A stretch of DNA of 64,000 nt from Mixophyes australis (GCA_036250195.1 JAVHZZ010000006.1:167110424-167174423); one strand, 5' to 3'. Shown: positions 43,300 to 56,307, counted from the first letter of the stretch. Numbers and translations: made by a program. Notes: a model not told the origin generated them from the letters alone.

Positions 43300-43585
43300 C
43301 AGTGGTGGATCCAGGGTGGGGCGATCGGGGCGATCGCTCCCCCTAGCAGGGGCTTGCCGACAGCTACACACTGTGCAGGTCCGTTCAGCAGTGACAGTGT
43401 GGTGCCCGGCTGCTCTGATTGTGTTTTAAACACAATCAGAGCAGCGGGACAGCACACTGTCACTGCTGAATGGACCTGCACATACTGTGCAGCCGCCGGC
43501 AGCCTTAGAAGTCGGAAAGGGGGCGGGGCCTAAATCACCCCCCCTACATCGCCCGGTGTATAGTCATTTCCTAGATCCGCCCCTG
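43300..43585. mobile_element. Palindromic hAT-type MITE, second copy
   Basis: A 286-bp copy of the element at 231-520. It starts CAGTGGTGGATCC and ends GATCCGCCCCTG, with the same central GTTTTAAACAC palindrome. The exact duplication ACCTTAAG flanks it (43292-43299 and 43586-43593). Confidence 0.93.
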
Positions 43586-43593
43586 ACCTTAAG

Positions 43594-45243
43594 CCATATC
43601 CCATCAACTAACCATAGCCTTAGATGATTTGTCACAGATTAGTCATGTAAACCAGTCCTCATCTGGCTCATATATCCAATAAATAATGGTGATTTAAATT
43701 GCAAGACTGTGGGCCAGAAATGCAAATGATGTTTTGTGATGTCATGATATTTATGTGTAAATCCGCCAGATATTATGTTAAGTAAAGCCATTATACTGAA
43801 GTCACTAAAAAGCATTGGTTTATGAACTTCAGGCCCTTACCCATTCGGGGTTAATGTTTTTCTGATATCCAGCCAATAGGATCCATGGGAGTGGCATAGT
43901 TTTCTCTTCAGATTACTCTCCATGGAAAGCTGGGTTCTTTCTTTTCCGTACTTTTCGGATGCCCCCCGCCCCCAGCTAGATGTTAGCCATTGTCTTGTTT
44001 AACAATCTTTTTTCGCTACAGAGGAGGCGCAATGGGTAGGAGAGCGATCCAGTCAGCGACTAAGCACAACGGTACTTACGCTACTTGGCCGAACGTCACT
44101 GCCCCTTTCAAAGTAACATGACTCTTGATCCTTCTGCGTGGAGGATCCCTTGGCGTGCTTTGTGTGGCCGCCATGTCGAGTCCTGAAGGGAGCAGTCACG
44201 CTGATGCCTGATTTAGCACTGGCCAATGTTAAGGGATTATTCCTTGGTCTAGTTTTAATGCCATCTTGGCATTGCACTATTTGGTTTAATTACTACGTTT
44301 GCTCTCACCGCTACCATTCATAATCTTGCAATTAGTAGTTTGTTATTAATAAAACTGCGACCCTTTTGCCAAAAGTTAATAAGTGTCTGTGTGGTTATTT
44401 GGTTTTATTAAAGGTTACACTTATAACATATGAAGGATACTTAAGGTGCGTGAAAGGAAAGACATTAACCATATGCGTTTTATGCAATTCATATGGAGTT
44501 TGTATGGCATGTGAAAGTGGCAGCATCTGGGCGGGAGGGGGAGGCAGCATCTAAGGGGGAGGGGGTGGTGACAACCAAAGGAGGGCTAGGCCCACATGCA
44601 AAAATGAGATTTTGTTTGGCATGATCAGTTATTGTAATGAGATCGGTAGACAATTACCACAAAGAATTCTAACAACTGCTGGATTACTGCTGGTATTTTG
44701 CTCACATTAACCACTAGATGTCCCCACAACACAAAAACATAAAAAGCAAAGATTACATCATTACAGAGATTTGAGTGACAAATATCAACAAATTGGTTCC
44801 CATTGACATAATTGCTTTCTACATATGTATGAATTGTAAAACTTCAAATGAATGCATGAGCATTTCATACATCACCTGACTTCGATGCATAAACATTATC
44901 AGCAAGTTAAGTTCCCTTGATCCATCCTGTGACACACCAAATTCATCAATTTCTCAGTTTCTTCAGCATCATATTGCAGCCATATTAGTACAGATTCTAA
45001 ACAATCTGTTTACTTAGTCACTATACGCATGGTAAGCCACTGCTTCAAATATAAGTGATGTGTCGCTCAGTTACAAACTATGCTATATCTTATTTTACTG
45101 TCTTTATGTAAACGTTACCGTACTTCTAAAATCTGTAGTAAAATACAAATGGACAAAAGACCCCTCCTTGTGCAATACTTATGACTTGTGACCTTATTTA
45201 TAAATACAAATTGCATACTGCATATAAGATCATTAATAGCCCA
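43594..45243. other. Intron 1 sequence, nothing recognised
   Basis: Mostly AT-rich. A GC-richer patch at 43960-44200 and a G/A-rich patch near 44525-44590 have no recognisable domain or RNA fold. Confidence 0.35.
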
Positions 45244-45251
45244 TCTGTAAA

Positions 45252-45446
45252 TCAGGGTTTCCCAAACCCAGTCCTCAGGGCTCCCCAACAGTGCAGGTTT
45301 TCCATATCTCCTTGCTGGAGCACAGGTGTATTCATTACTGACTGACACATTGTAACAGATCCACAGGTGGTCCTAATTATGTCACATGTGATCCGTAAAA
45401 CCTGCACTGTTAGGGAGCCCTGAGGACTGGGTTTGGGAAACCCTGA
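45252..45446. mobile_element. hAT-type MITE with long perfect terminal repeats
   Basis: A 195-bp element starting TCAGGGTTTCCCAAACCCAG and ending with its complement. The inverted repeat extends about 45 bp with few mismatches. Flanks TCTGTAAA (45244-45251) and ATTGTAAA (45447-45454) agree at six of eight positions, so the duplication has aged. Non-coding. Confidence 0.82.
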
Positions 45447-45959
45447 ATTGTAAACTATGGAAATCTGATGCTTTGCATACAGCTTTCAGCTCTGTTTATC
45501 TAGGCACTGATGGATTAAAACAATGGAGGGAAAAAGCAATAGTGCACTATTGTTTTTTAGAAACACCCGTGCACAAACCACACGCAAATAGTGTCTTTGT
45601 ACCAAAAATGCCTTCTTTCACAAAATGTTTTCAATATAATTGTGAAACTTCACCATGATAAATGACCTCAAGTGAGAAATTAGGTCACACTGATCATGCC
45701 ACTGCTTTAATAAATCACCTGTGACACACAGGCAAATTGCCTACATTCCTCCATTCATATAAACAAGTGCTTTTCCCCTATTTTTTTTAGGTCTTTTTGT
45801 GTTTAATTCTTTCTGGTGTGTTCCACATCAAGTTTTTAGGCCCTGTCAGTGGCTTATTCTGTGAATGGTTTGGGCAGGAAGGCAATTTTTCCCTCCAGCT
45901 GTTTATTGTGGAGATGTCCCTTTAATCCGCGCTGTTGCATCTCCCATTCCTGGGGTAGT

Positions 45960-46238
45960 AACAACTTATTTGCCCAGTCTCCTGGAATGTTCTGGAGACT
46001 CCCGAAGTTCATGTAGCAGGCAAGCCTCCCAAATCCCACCCGTCGGGAGGCAAAAGAATGTGATTCTCGGTGAATCACGTAATTTTTGCCCCGCCCCTGC
46101 GACAAAATTGTCATTTTGTCAAAGGGGCTGCAATTTTTGTCAAAATGTTGCAATTCACCATGCCCCGCCCCTTCTGCCCTCCCACCACACCACAACTCTG
46201 GGATCTCCCGCAGGCCAACTATTCAAGGTTGGCAAGTA
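45960..46238. repeat. Worn MITE-like repeat, copy 1
   Basis: Left part CTCCTGGAATGTTCTGGAGACTCCC, right part GGGATCTCCCGCAGG...GTTGGCAAGTA. In the middle GTGAATCACGT is followed by a weak inverted repeat of TGTCAAAA/TTTTGTCA type. A related copy is at 57870-58096. Start and end are approximate. Confidence 0.5.
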
Positions 46239-48056
46239 ATAGTAATAAACTGCAATGAGATCTCAAGAGTGTGTCTCAGTCGCTGTATCGATAGACCCGG
46301 CTGCTTTGCTGATTTTGCAAGTGATTATCTAATTATGGAAGCAGCATCAAAATGTATGTGAAAAATGCTTCAAACAGCATGTGCGTTTCAGGAATGATTC
46401 CAGTCTGTACTTATATGCTACAAATTTTAACCAAGCGCAAATAAGGGAACTGAAAATTACATATATTAAATATATTTTATTATATTAGTGTTGCAACTTC
46501 AGCCTAATATTGCACAACCTGTAAATATTATTTACTTGTTACAGAGAACCTGTTGTGTTTTAGGTAAAACTTGCTTTACATAGCACCTAATTCTTTATAT
46601 CAGAGTTTTTCTACGCTCACTTCGCTCAAGCCCTCTACAAGGTTCCGATTTATTACTCTTTGCATTTTATACATGATGTATTTCAATCCTCTACACAAAG
46701 ATAAGGAATGAAATATTGCATATATTTATTAAAAACTTCAACAAGAACAGCAGTCATGAAAAACTGCTGTTACTGTGAAGACCTTTCTCCTATGTCCTCT
46801 ATGGTCACTATCACAAAGTGGCCCCTTTGCAATAGTGACCAAAGGCGAGAGCAGTAAAATGTAGTGAGGGATCCGGAGATCCCATTACCAATATGCTCTC
46901 CCACATAGGAGCAGAGCTGAAAAATTACACATAAGGTATTGTACGCCAGTCTGAGACATTACTGTATGTGCAATTGCCTTATCGGAATTTATTAAATTGT
47001 GGTATATAGCAGTCCCCATAGACTTCTATGGGGACTGCTCTGAATTTCAAAAAAAAATGCAAAGCAGCAGATATCTACAATATTGTTATGAGTGTAAGAG
47101 TGTTTGCACTTTGTGCAATATCTGCAATAATTAATAAAAAAAATTCCCTACTAGCAACAATGCATGAATGCATGTTACCTAACACTCTTTTTTAAAGTTA
47201 ACTCCACCCAAAACTGAAAATTAATTTAACTTTTGATTTAATTAAGTGGCCTTAAATAATATACAAAGTTTCACTTACTGATGCCCTGTAGATATGATGA
47301 TTCCCATTCTAAATTAGTCAATGATATTGCTCTAGTATGGCTTCTTAAAGAGTTGTCAGACCCTCCTCCCATGACCATTTCATTGGTATAAATGGGAAGT
47401 TCAAGAGGGAGGAGCTTTGACAACCTGAACAAGACTGCCATAAGCAGGAGAGAGGATCTCCTGCTCTAACTGGTAGGTGCATTTGATGTTCAATTTTGTA
47501 TTACATTTTTGGACACCTAATTCCACAGGGCCACAGAAGACCGGCACGGAGCAGAATGCATACTGAGTGCCTTAATTAAATCCAGCTTAGTGTTAAGGGA
47601 CTGTGTAAAGATGTCAGTTAGTTACTAACACTATGAACATCTTATTGATGGATCTAACACATATACACATCTATTACCTATTTTATTCCATTACCACCTG
47701 GGACTCCTTGATAAGCTCTACAGAGGGCCTGCCTGGAGTCATGGCTTGCTGATCAATACATGTGGATACATTGTGAGAAGTTTTTTTATTACAAGCTTTG
47801 ATTGCTAACCTTGAAGCTAACCTTGTTTGTCCCACCCACATCTAACTAACACTTGGCACTCGTTGAGTAATGCTGCTGTTGGGGACTGCTGCCCCCTAAG
47901 TATTATAGAGTTCCTGATTGGAGTTAATGGTGGCTAAATATTTTTTGCTTTATTCAGAGAGGTCAGTTCATTTGTCTAGAGTATCTTTATGTTTTTTCAC
48001 AGTGCCCACGCTCAGAAAATCATACACAACCTGCGACTTTTTGGCACTTATGGCTT
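46239..48056. other. Intron 1 sequence, nothing recognised
   Basis: AT-rich DNA without gene, RNA or clear repeat. Confidence 0.35.
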
Positions 48057-48061
48057 CTTGG

Positions 48062-49574
48062 TGTCACGGGCACTAGGAGTCTTTGCCCAGGATATCACCA
48101 GAAGTAGTCTTACCAGAGTCGTGTATACACACAGTGGTCCTCTGATAGCAGGGTGACTAGCGGAACAGGAGAATCAGCAGATGGTGAGAGGATGCTAAAG
48201 GAAAGTCTATGACTAGCATCAACTGGTTATGGATTAGGCAATATGAACACGAGGATCTTGATGGACGTGAAGATGTGAGGAAAGTCAGTGGTCTGCGTAC
48301 AGCAAGTTGTACCACTGCTATAGTGAGAGGAATTGTCCAGGAGTAGATAGGAGGTAGTGAAGTCAGTGGTCTGTGTACAGCAAGTTGTACCACTGCTTGT
48401 AGTGATGGGACTGGTTCCAGGTGCAAGTAGGTAACGGGGAAGTCAGTGGTCTGCGTACAGCAAGCTGTACCACTGCTTATAGAGAGGAAACTTGTAACTG
48501 GTGCCAATAGGGAACTGGGAGTCAGTGGTCTGCGTTCAGCAAGTTGTACCACTGCTATAGGTGAGGATAGGCACTAGTGTAGATGAGTGGAACATAGAAG
48601 GTAACACGGAGAGCACAAGGAACTTGATCCCAAATGGTATACACGATACAATAGCAAATGACAAGCGTTGCTTGAGAGATACAAAGTCACTACTGAGATC
48701 CAGGTCAAATGAGACAAAGTCAATAGCATCTATATCTTCTTAAGATAGAGGACTCCGTAGATGAGCAGGACACAGTCCAAGCGGATATGCAATAAACTAG
48801 TAAAGTCAATAGAAGGTAAGCATACCGCGATTCAGTTGAGCAGGCTGTCACGAGAGAAACACAGGGATAGCTGAGCGGCTGAACGCCGACACGAGTAGAG
48901 GCCGCAGGAGAGTGGTAGCGGTAATCGTGTATGTGTAGCACACAGGCAGAGAACTTGACACGAGTGGAGCAATGATGATTCATGCAGAAATCAGCAGGAA
49001 CTGAAGACACGATGAAACACAGGACAGTTGAAGCGGTCTGGAAACCGGTAATGTAATAGTCAGGAATCAGCTGGAACTGAAGACACGATGAAACATAGGA
49101 GTTTTGAAGCGGTCTGAAAACCGGCAATGTAATAGTCAGGAATCAGCTGGAACTGAAGACACAATGAAACACAGGAGAGTTGAAGCGGTCTGGAAACCGG
49201 CAATGCAATAGAGAGGAATCAGCTGGAACTGAAGAGACGATGAAACACAGGAGAGTTGAAGCGGTCTGGAAACCGGCACGTTAAAGCGGTCTGGAAACCG
49301 GCAATGCAATAGAGAGGAATCAGCTGGAACTGAAGACACGAGGATAAACACAGGAACACCTTCAGAGACTCACAGGGAATGAGACTCCAAGATCAGGCCA
49401 CGAGGTAATGACCACAGGTGCTTTAAATAGGGAGTGTTGCCTGATCAGCCAATTAACTAAAAGCAACAGGTCTGAAGGGCTCATAGAGGCTGCGCATGCG
49501 CAGACCATCAGGATGGCGGACGGCCACGGTTCCTAATAACAGGAGAAGAGGCACTCACGGTCCGGTGAGTGACA
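48062..49574 (-). mobile_element. Solo LTR of the chromovirus family
   Basis: On the minus strand it begins TGTCACTCACCGGACCGTGA, like the chromovirus LTR, and ends CTAGTGCCCGTGACA. It is 1513 bp and flanked by the exact duplication CTTGG (48057-48061 and 49575-49579). It keeps a TATTTAAAG box, the primer-complement GCCTGATCTT (AAGATCAGGC at 49389-49398 on the plus strand) and four CAGTGGT/ACCACTG hairpins (48286-48554). Length and spelling differ from the complete copy, so it comes from an older insertion or another subfamily. It lies in intron 1 in the same orientation as the host gene. Confidence 0.93.
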
Positions 49575-49579
49575 CTTGG

Positions 49580-51062
49580 AGAAGATTCAATTAGCTGCAA
49601 TGTTCCGAGTAACATTGCGGCTGCGTATTTTTACCATTTATATAGCAAAAAGTAACGCTCACTTTTGCTCACATCTCTATGGGGCGCAAGCAAAGATGAG
49701 CGGATATTTTGCTAAAACAATCGCCACCTAGTGTCCTGGATTTTTTTACAATCGTATTTGCCCTCTTATGTCTGAAGAGGCTTGACAGGGGACTGAAAGG
49801 GTATTGTAATGTAGGCAATGCCCAGTAAGGGCATTTTCGAGCACCTGAATACGGATTCAGACTGAGATGTAGTCACAGATATGGCTGAAGAAGCATTTTT
49901 ATTTGCGGATGGTCAGGGGCAGTAAGTAAGGGATGATGTTGATGATGATGATGATGATGATGACGATGAAGAACACCTGAACTAGCAAACCACTAGTAAT
50001 TAGACATTTGTGAATGATTCGCCACCACTTATTGAGACTTTCATAGTCGCTCGGCCATAGATTAGAATTTGCTAAGCGTGTTGTTGCAAATATACAAAAA
50101 AATTCCTTGTTTTATACACCTGTCCGGAAGTTGTTTCTGCTGTATAAATTAAGTTATTAGTTTAAATGATGATTCACAGCAATTGCGTTCTTAACTTCTT
50201 AAATAAAATCTTTTTGCACATGTTCACAAGTTGGATGTAAGAGTCTGAGGGGTGTGTATCTGTTGTCTGCTACTCATTCAGACCTGGACGCATCTTCAAC
50301 TCTGAACACAGCATACATATGCAAAAACTAGCGGGTGACTTTCTCAGTTGTGTTCAAATCTGAATCAGGCACTTTATGTGCAATTATTATTGAGAAGCTC
50401 CTACGTTTTAAATACTTTTTTTTCATCACATTGAAAAATGTCTAATAATTTATGTTCGTTTAGTAAAATAAGTTCTCATGTGTACAGCTGTTTCTGCCAT
50501 AATCAAAATTTAGTTTAGTTAGTTATTTCAACATTAGAGTAATCCTTCCAGCGCTATCCGTATTTCAATTATTTTCTATGAAGTGCTATTGAGGTTGTTA
50601 ATAGCAGTGTTAAGGATTTCTGTGTCTTACTTATAATTAGAATTAGTAAGCAACTGGCCTTTAATTGGTGACCACTCTGTCTAACGGTTATCTTTTCTTT
50701 ATAGAACGAGGAAAGATGGTGTCAAGGAAATGCTGGCGGTACACTAGACTCATAAAAGTGTGGATAAAGCTGATGGTGAAATTTGTGGCTTGTAACAGGG
50801 GAACAATGGACAGGTACATTTAGCTGGAAAGTGAATTACACATGACTTTTTAATAGTGACAAAGTGCACCTAATGGAGATTGGGCTAGACATATGGGACC
50901 TCATTTAGAGTATGTAATATTAGCATTAACTTATGGCTGCAACCTTGTGGCCTAATGAGTGTTTTGCATTGCATATATCTTAAGGTAAATATAACTCCAA
51001 ATGCAACTTAAACATGGGGCTCCAAACACATCGTTATGCATCTGGAGCAAGAATACAACAGT
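49580..51062. other. Intron 1 sequence with a short (GAT)n run
   Basis: A (GAT)n run lies at about 49933-49965. Otherwise it is AT-rich with nothing recognised. Confidence 0.4.
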
Positions 51063-51526
51063 CATCATCAGGTTGTGTGACATGTATCATCAGGTTGTGT
51101 GACATGTATCATCAGGTTGTGTGACATGTATCATCAGGTTGTGGGGCATGTATCATCAGGTTGTGTGGCATGTATCATCAGGTTGTGTGACATGTATCAT
51201 CAGGTTGTGTGGCATGTATCATCAGGTTGTGTGACATGTATCATCAGGTTGTGGGGCATGTATCATCAGGTTGTGTGACATGTATCATCAGGTTGTGTGA
51301 CATGTATCATCAGGTTGTGTGGCATGTATCATCAGGTTGTGTGACATGTATCATCAGGTTGTGTGGCATGTATCATCAGGTTGTGTGACATGTATCATCA
51401 GGTTGTGGGGCATGTATCATCAGGTTGTGGGGCATGTATCATCAGGTTGTGGGGCATGTATCATCAGGTTGTGGGGCATGTATCATCGGGTTGTGTGGCA
51501 TGTATCATCAGGTTGTGGGGCATGCA
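51063..51526. repeat. 22-bp minisatellite, about 21 units
   Basis: The unit ATCATCAGGTTGTGTGACATGT repeats without gaps. Three spellings alternate at one place: GTGTGACA, GTGTGGCA and GTGGGGCA. Because 22 is not a multiple of three, all frames read through it as a repeating peptide with no meaning. Confidence 0.97.
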
Positions 51527-52393
51527 TTTTGTAAATGATAAGAAATGTATTCTATTTTTTAAATAATAAAAATATATGTGCATATGATCATCATCATCAG
51601 CAGCAGCATTAGCATGTACCTTTATAACAGGGCTCCAGGAGCTGCAAATGTTACGCCTCTATGAGAAGATGCTGCCTGTTCTAAATAGGTTACATTAATT
51701 AATCTTTCAAAATTCTACATGTATATTGGTAATACCAGGTGCCACAAGGAACCTCAAAATTTATTAAATCGATCAATTGAGTGTAGGGAACATTTTCTAT
51801 GTTGGAGTCTAAAATATATGTTTTCATAAACAGATAAAGCAACAGAACTACATGCATTTTTAGAATCATATTACATGTTAGAAAACATAAGTTTGGTAGT
51901 ATTGATTCATATAGATATTAGAAATCACTGCAGAACTTTTACAGTAGTATGTGTGCTTGTATAGGACAGGTACACGTGCTACATCACATTTTGAATACTG
52001 ATTTTATACACACAAATATGGTAAATAGAATTGCTGCCAAAGTATATTCTACAAAACTACATCTGATTTGAATGGAAGGGCTCTGTGTCTGTGTGTCTTG
52101 TGGTCATAAGTGGCACTGCAGATCTTGGCAGGAATTCTGCTATGCTCACATAATGTACAGTACAGTAAGACAATGGGTACCTCATCTGTGTATATTTTAT
52201 ACTGGATTGATATGTAAGTGACTATGCGTGTAGTTGTGTGGTGGTGGTGGGGGAGCAAATCAATCACAAGTACGAAGGAAGGAAAAGACAACTTGAAAGC
52301 ATACCCCTTAGCGGATACATTGAAAAGTATGTCGAATGGATGATACATATTCGCACTACATCTACTGTATTCCATCCTGGACCCAGCACTTAC
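51527..52393. other. Intron 1 next to exon 1
   Basis: AT-rich, with nothing recognised beyond the splice donor of exon 1. Confidence 0.4.
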
Positions 52394-52654
52394 CATGTAT
52401 TCCATATTAGCAGCTGGAGGAAAGACTTTGGACCGCACCTGGTTGTGATAGTCCAACAAGGCACTCATGTCTCTGGAAGATATGTAACGTTTTCTCCTGT
52501 TTCTAGGAATCCCAATACCAAACATGAGATCACTTTTAGTGCTGTTGGAGGGATGCAGCAATTCAGTAGCGCCGGCCAGCACAAAAGAACTAGACAGCTG
52601 TATAATCCACGGGAGCAAGCCAAGGAGGTACGGATGGATGTGTATCAATGTCAT
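52394..52654 (-). CDS. r3hdml: R3HDML-like CAP protein, coding exon 1 with signal peptide
   Basis: Encodes the first 87 residues of a secreted CAP-superfamily protein. The ATG at 52654 was chosen because the frame further upstream lacks an ATG and the next residues form a signal peptide (MTLIHIHPYLLGLLPWIIQL, about 27 residues). A short propeptide with one N-glycosylation site (NST) leads to a basic RNRRKR site (51-56) suited to furin-like cleavage. The CAP domain starts with MSALLDYHNQVRSKVFPPAA. The exon ends NMEYM at ATG|GTAAGT, phase 0. Together the four exons give about 210 residues, against about 250 in human R3HDML. An acceptor-like CATTTTCTTTAG just before 52715 suggests an upstream non-coding exon. 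Family members are extracellular; PI15 is described as a trypsin inhibitor, while R3HDML function is poorly known. Confidence 0.92.
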
Positions 52655-52715
52655 ATCTTTACTGGGGAAAGTTTGAGAGCTACCAATTGTTCCCTCTGCC
52701 TTCAAAAGTCCTTTC

Positions 52716-54904
52716 CTAAAGAAAATGTGTTATCCAATGAAATAAATCTTGGTTACTTTACTATTAAGGACATAAATTACTTTTCTATAAACACAAGTCA
52801 TTTTATATTATGTTTCATATAACCTTGTATAATGTAACTATATTTCCACTTCTTGTTTTGATATGATATTCCTTATTTGTATTACTATTCACCACTTTGA
52901 TTTAGAGGTGCACAAGAAAACATAGATATATTGAAATGAAATAAATTAAATAAACCATATAGTTTGATTAATGTTATTTTAAAACAAAAAGCCATAACTA
53001 ATATTTTGAATAAGGTGCTACAAAAAATGTAAGTAGATAAAAAAAATAATCATAATTGAAATATGTAGTTAGTAAATAACAACATAAATAATATTACATT
53101 CGTAAAACATCAATAAAAAGTTATATTTAATTGTCGATTTTAAATAATATTTATTGTCTACTCTTGCACTGTCTTAATATTACCTGTTCAAAATGTTTAG
53201 TGTGAAATAATAATTTAATTTATGTGCCTTTAAAAAGCATACACCTAATTATCACAATATTGTGTGTCAGGCGCAGCAGTGGATTAATAATAATTAAAAT
53301 AATTTAAAAAAAATAGCTGTACGTAAATATTCTATTTAAAATGTATAATAATATATAGCGAATCAATACAGTAACAGTGTATAAATATATTACTAGGAGA
53401 GATGTTATCGCCCAGTCCAGTAAATAGTGGACTAGCACTCAATTAAAAAATGCTGTGCTAGGAAAGACTATATATTCAAAATATCTGAAAAATATTTGTA
53501 AAATATAGTAGCAGGACACTGTAAATACAGTAGCAGGACACTATCTATTCTTGGCTCAATATATATTCATAACCCTGCAAGTGGATAGTACAGTGATCTA
53601 CATACCTGAATCAGTGAGTAAGGAACAGCTGAGAAGAGTTTGCAGTAGACTGAAGGAGTGACCTTTGCAAGCAACCTGTTCATCCACAAGAAGCAGAGAG
53701 AGCTTTAACTGGGACAAATCCTGCATGTCTTTGATGACAGCTGAAACTGAATCTGCATCTTAACTCTTCCCCCGGGGAATGTCTTGAAGATGTGATAGGT
53801 GATTTAGTGCCTGTTCAATGTTAGCAAACAGTCACACAGACACACACATACACACACACACACACATACACGGAGCAAGTTTCTGCTTGCGTAGAAAGAA
53901 GACTGAGATTCATTTGAAATGCAGTAATATTCCACCAGCATAAGGTTAAATCCTTTGTTGTACTCGCTTCAAGTTTTATTACGACTGTAGTATTTTCCCT
54001 TACATGACCTTACTATCGTTTTGAGCCTATTTTGATACAGCATATCCAAATATCCTCTAAATGGAAACAGAAGGATTTGTAAATATCTGTGTAAGGAAAC
54101 CTTGGCATGTTGAATCGCCCTGGCTTGAATTGTTTTTCAGATCATTTCACGGAAAGGACATTAATATATATCTTTAGGGGTTATCAAGGCAAAACAGACA
54201 TTTCCTCAAAGAAACCAAATACAATAGTTCTCCACAGTTTTATGGTAATTTATCCAGGCTGACAAATCACTTCTGTAGATACTGACAAATTACAGTTATG
54301 AAAGTACCTGATTACATTAAGATTAAGCCAAATAACATTCCTCTACCCAAATTCTCACACAGTTCTACTAAAAATGTAAGAAGCATAGTTCATGTTAAAA
54401 ATAAGCTTTGACATTTTAAATATACACCAGCCAGCAAAAATGATAAAATCTGCTAGCTGCAATTGGGACCAACTTTTTAGCCATAACTATTCATTCCTCC
54501 TTTATATGGCCAATCCCATGGCTGGGCAAAGTTGACTCTTTTAGACTCTTGCCTCCTACCTTTCAACTGGCCCATTTTGCTGCCTGTGTTTCTTTACCCT
54601 CCATCCGCCTGGTAATCTGTAAAGGTATTAACTTGTATCTGTTAGGTGTGAGGCTTATAATTATTAGCCAGTCTATCTAAGGACATGTTGATGTCATGGT
54701 TGCAACTGGTGCATATGTCCAAAATACTATAAAAAAATGTATGTTTCATATCTATCTATCTATCTATCTTTATATTTAGTGGTCGGCTAGTATATGGTGG
54801 TATACCATATTGTCACTTCTAATACTGCCTCCATTGAAAAACTTTCAATTTCTATTCACTTACATTTTCCATATACCACTTCTAAATGTCCACTTTGAGC
54901 ACTA
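52716..54904. other. Upstream region of the host gene
   Basis: AT-rich, with a (CA)n repeat at 53833-53871. On the minus strand a good donor, TTCAG|GTATGT, lies at 53606/53605. With the acceptor at 52716 it could join a 5' untranslated exon ending at 53606 to exon 1. No start of that exon or TATA box could be fixed. Confidence 0.3.
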
Positions 54905-55975
54905 TATGCACCAATCAGCCACAACATTAAAAACACTGTGAAGTCAATAACATTGATTATCTCGTTACAATGGCACCTGTCAAGGGGTGGGATATATTAG
55001 GCAGCAAGTGAACAGTTGGTTCTCGAAGTTGATATGTTGGAAGCAGGTAAAATTGAAAAGTGTAAGGATCTCAGTGACTTTTTGACAAGGGCTATATTGT
55101 GTTGGATAGACGACTGGGTCAGAGCATCTCCAAAACGACAGGCTTTGTGGGGTGTTCCCGGTATGCAGTGGTTAGTACCTTCCAAAAGTGGTCCAAGGAA
55201 GGACAACCGATGAACCAGCAACAGGGTCATGGGCACCCAAGGGTCACTGATGCACGAGGGGAGCAAAGACTAGCCCATCTGGTCCAATCCCACAGAAGAG
55301 GTACTGTAGCACAAATTGCTGAAACAGGTAATGCTGGCTATGATAGAAAGATGTCAGAACACACAGTGCATCACAACTTGCTGCGTATGGGGCTGCATAG
55401 CTGCAGACCAGTCAGGGTGCCCATGCTGACCCCTGTCCACAACCAAAAGCGTCTACATTGGGCACATGAGTGCCAGATCTGGAGCAATGGAAGAAGGTGG
55501 TCTGGTCTGATGAATCACCAGGATGCACTATGGGGTTAGAGATGGCACCAGGATGCACTATGGAAATAAGGCAGAAAAGTGGAGGCAGTGTAATGCTCTG
55601 GACAATGTTCTGCTAAGAAACCATGGGTCCTGGCATTAATGTACCACCTACCTAAACATTGTTGTGGACCAAGAACACCCCTTCATGGCCACAGTATTCC
55701 CTGATGGCAGTGGCTTCTTTTAGCAGTGTGTCCTGCCAGACTGCAAAAATTGTTCAGGAACGGTTTGAGGAACATGACAAAGAGCTCAAGGTGTTGACTT
55801 GAGTTGTGCTGGAACAACACTTCCAAGCCATGGAGGCCCCACCTCACAACTTACAGGACTTGATGGCTCTGCTGCTAACATCTTGGTGCCAGATACTACA
55901 GGACACCATCAGAGGTCTTGTGGAGTCCATGCCTTGAAGGCTCAGAACTGTTGGCGGGAGGGGGAACTACACTAT
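54905..55975 (+). mobile_element. Decayed Tc1/mariner element
   Basis: The left end TATGCACCAATCAGCCACAA followed by ACATTAAAA is the terminus of a Tc1-type family well known in fish and frogs. Transposase pieces in shifting frames follow: RYAVVSTFQKWSKEGQ (helix-turn-helix part), GHPRVTDARGEQRLAHLV, HRRGTVAQIAE, then LHWAHECQIWSNGRRW before the catalytic core. Frame changes and stops interrupt it, and the expected right end is replaced by a (TA)n run. It cannot encode a working enzyme. Confidence 0.88.
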
Positions 55976-55976
55976 G

Positions 55977-56031
<55 letters not shown>
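55977..56031. repeat. (TA)n microsatellite
   Basis: About 27 TA units at the broken right edge of the Tc1 element. Confidence 0.95.
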
Positions 56032-56035
<4 letters not shown>

Positions 56036-56232
56036 AATGTGCCCACTTCTTTACATTGCAAGGATATGATATGTTATCATGTAAATGTCACGTATCCCTA
56101 ATATCCCACTAATCCTTATAATGCAAGGTTTCCTAAATGAAAACTGAAGCAACATTAGAATTCACCTTTTATACAAATATTATTCTCTAGAGTGTCATCA
56201 TATAATATAATCACATTTGCTTCTTTACTTCT

Positions 56233-56234
<2 letters not shown>

Positions 56235-56300
<66 letters not shown>

Positions 56301-56307
56301 TATATAA

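Noticed and set aside
51319..51566. Repeating histidine-valine-serine-glycine-cysteine frames
   Set aside because: Translation of the 22-bp minisatellite in all frames.
39769..52654. Assignment of the CAP gene to PI15 or CRISPLD1
   Set aside because: SRDMSALLDYHN, QLMRHVGQNLSIHSG, DLVKSW and INVWGSTW agree better with R3HDML as remembered; a tree is still needed.
52239..52822. 194-residue plus-strand frame opposite exon 1
   Set aside because: Antisense shadow of the coding exon without its own features.
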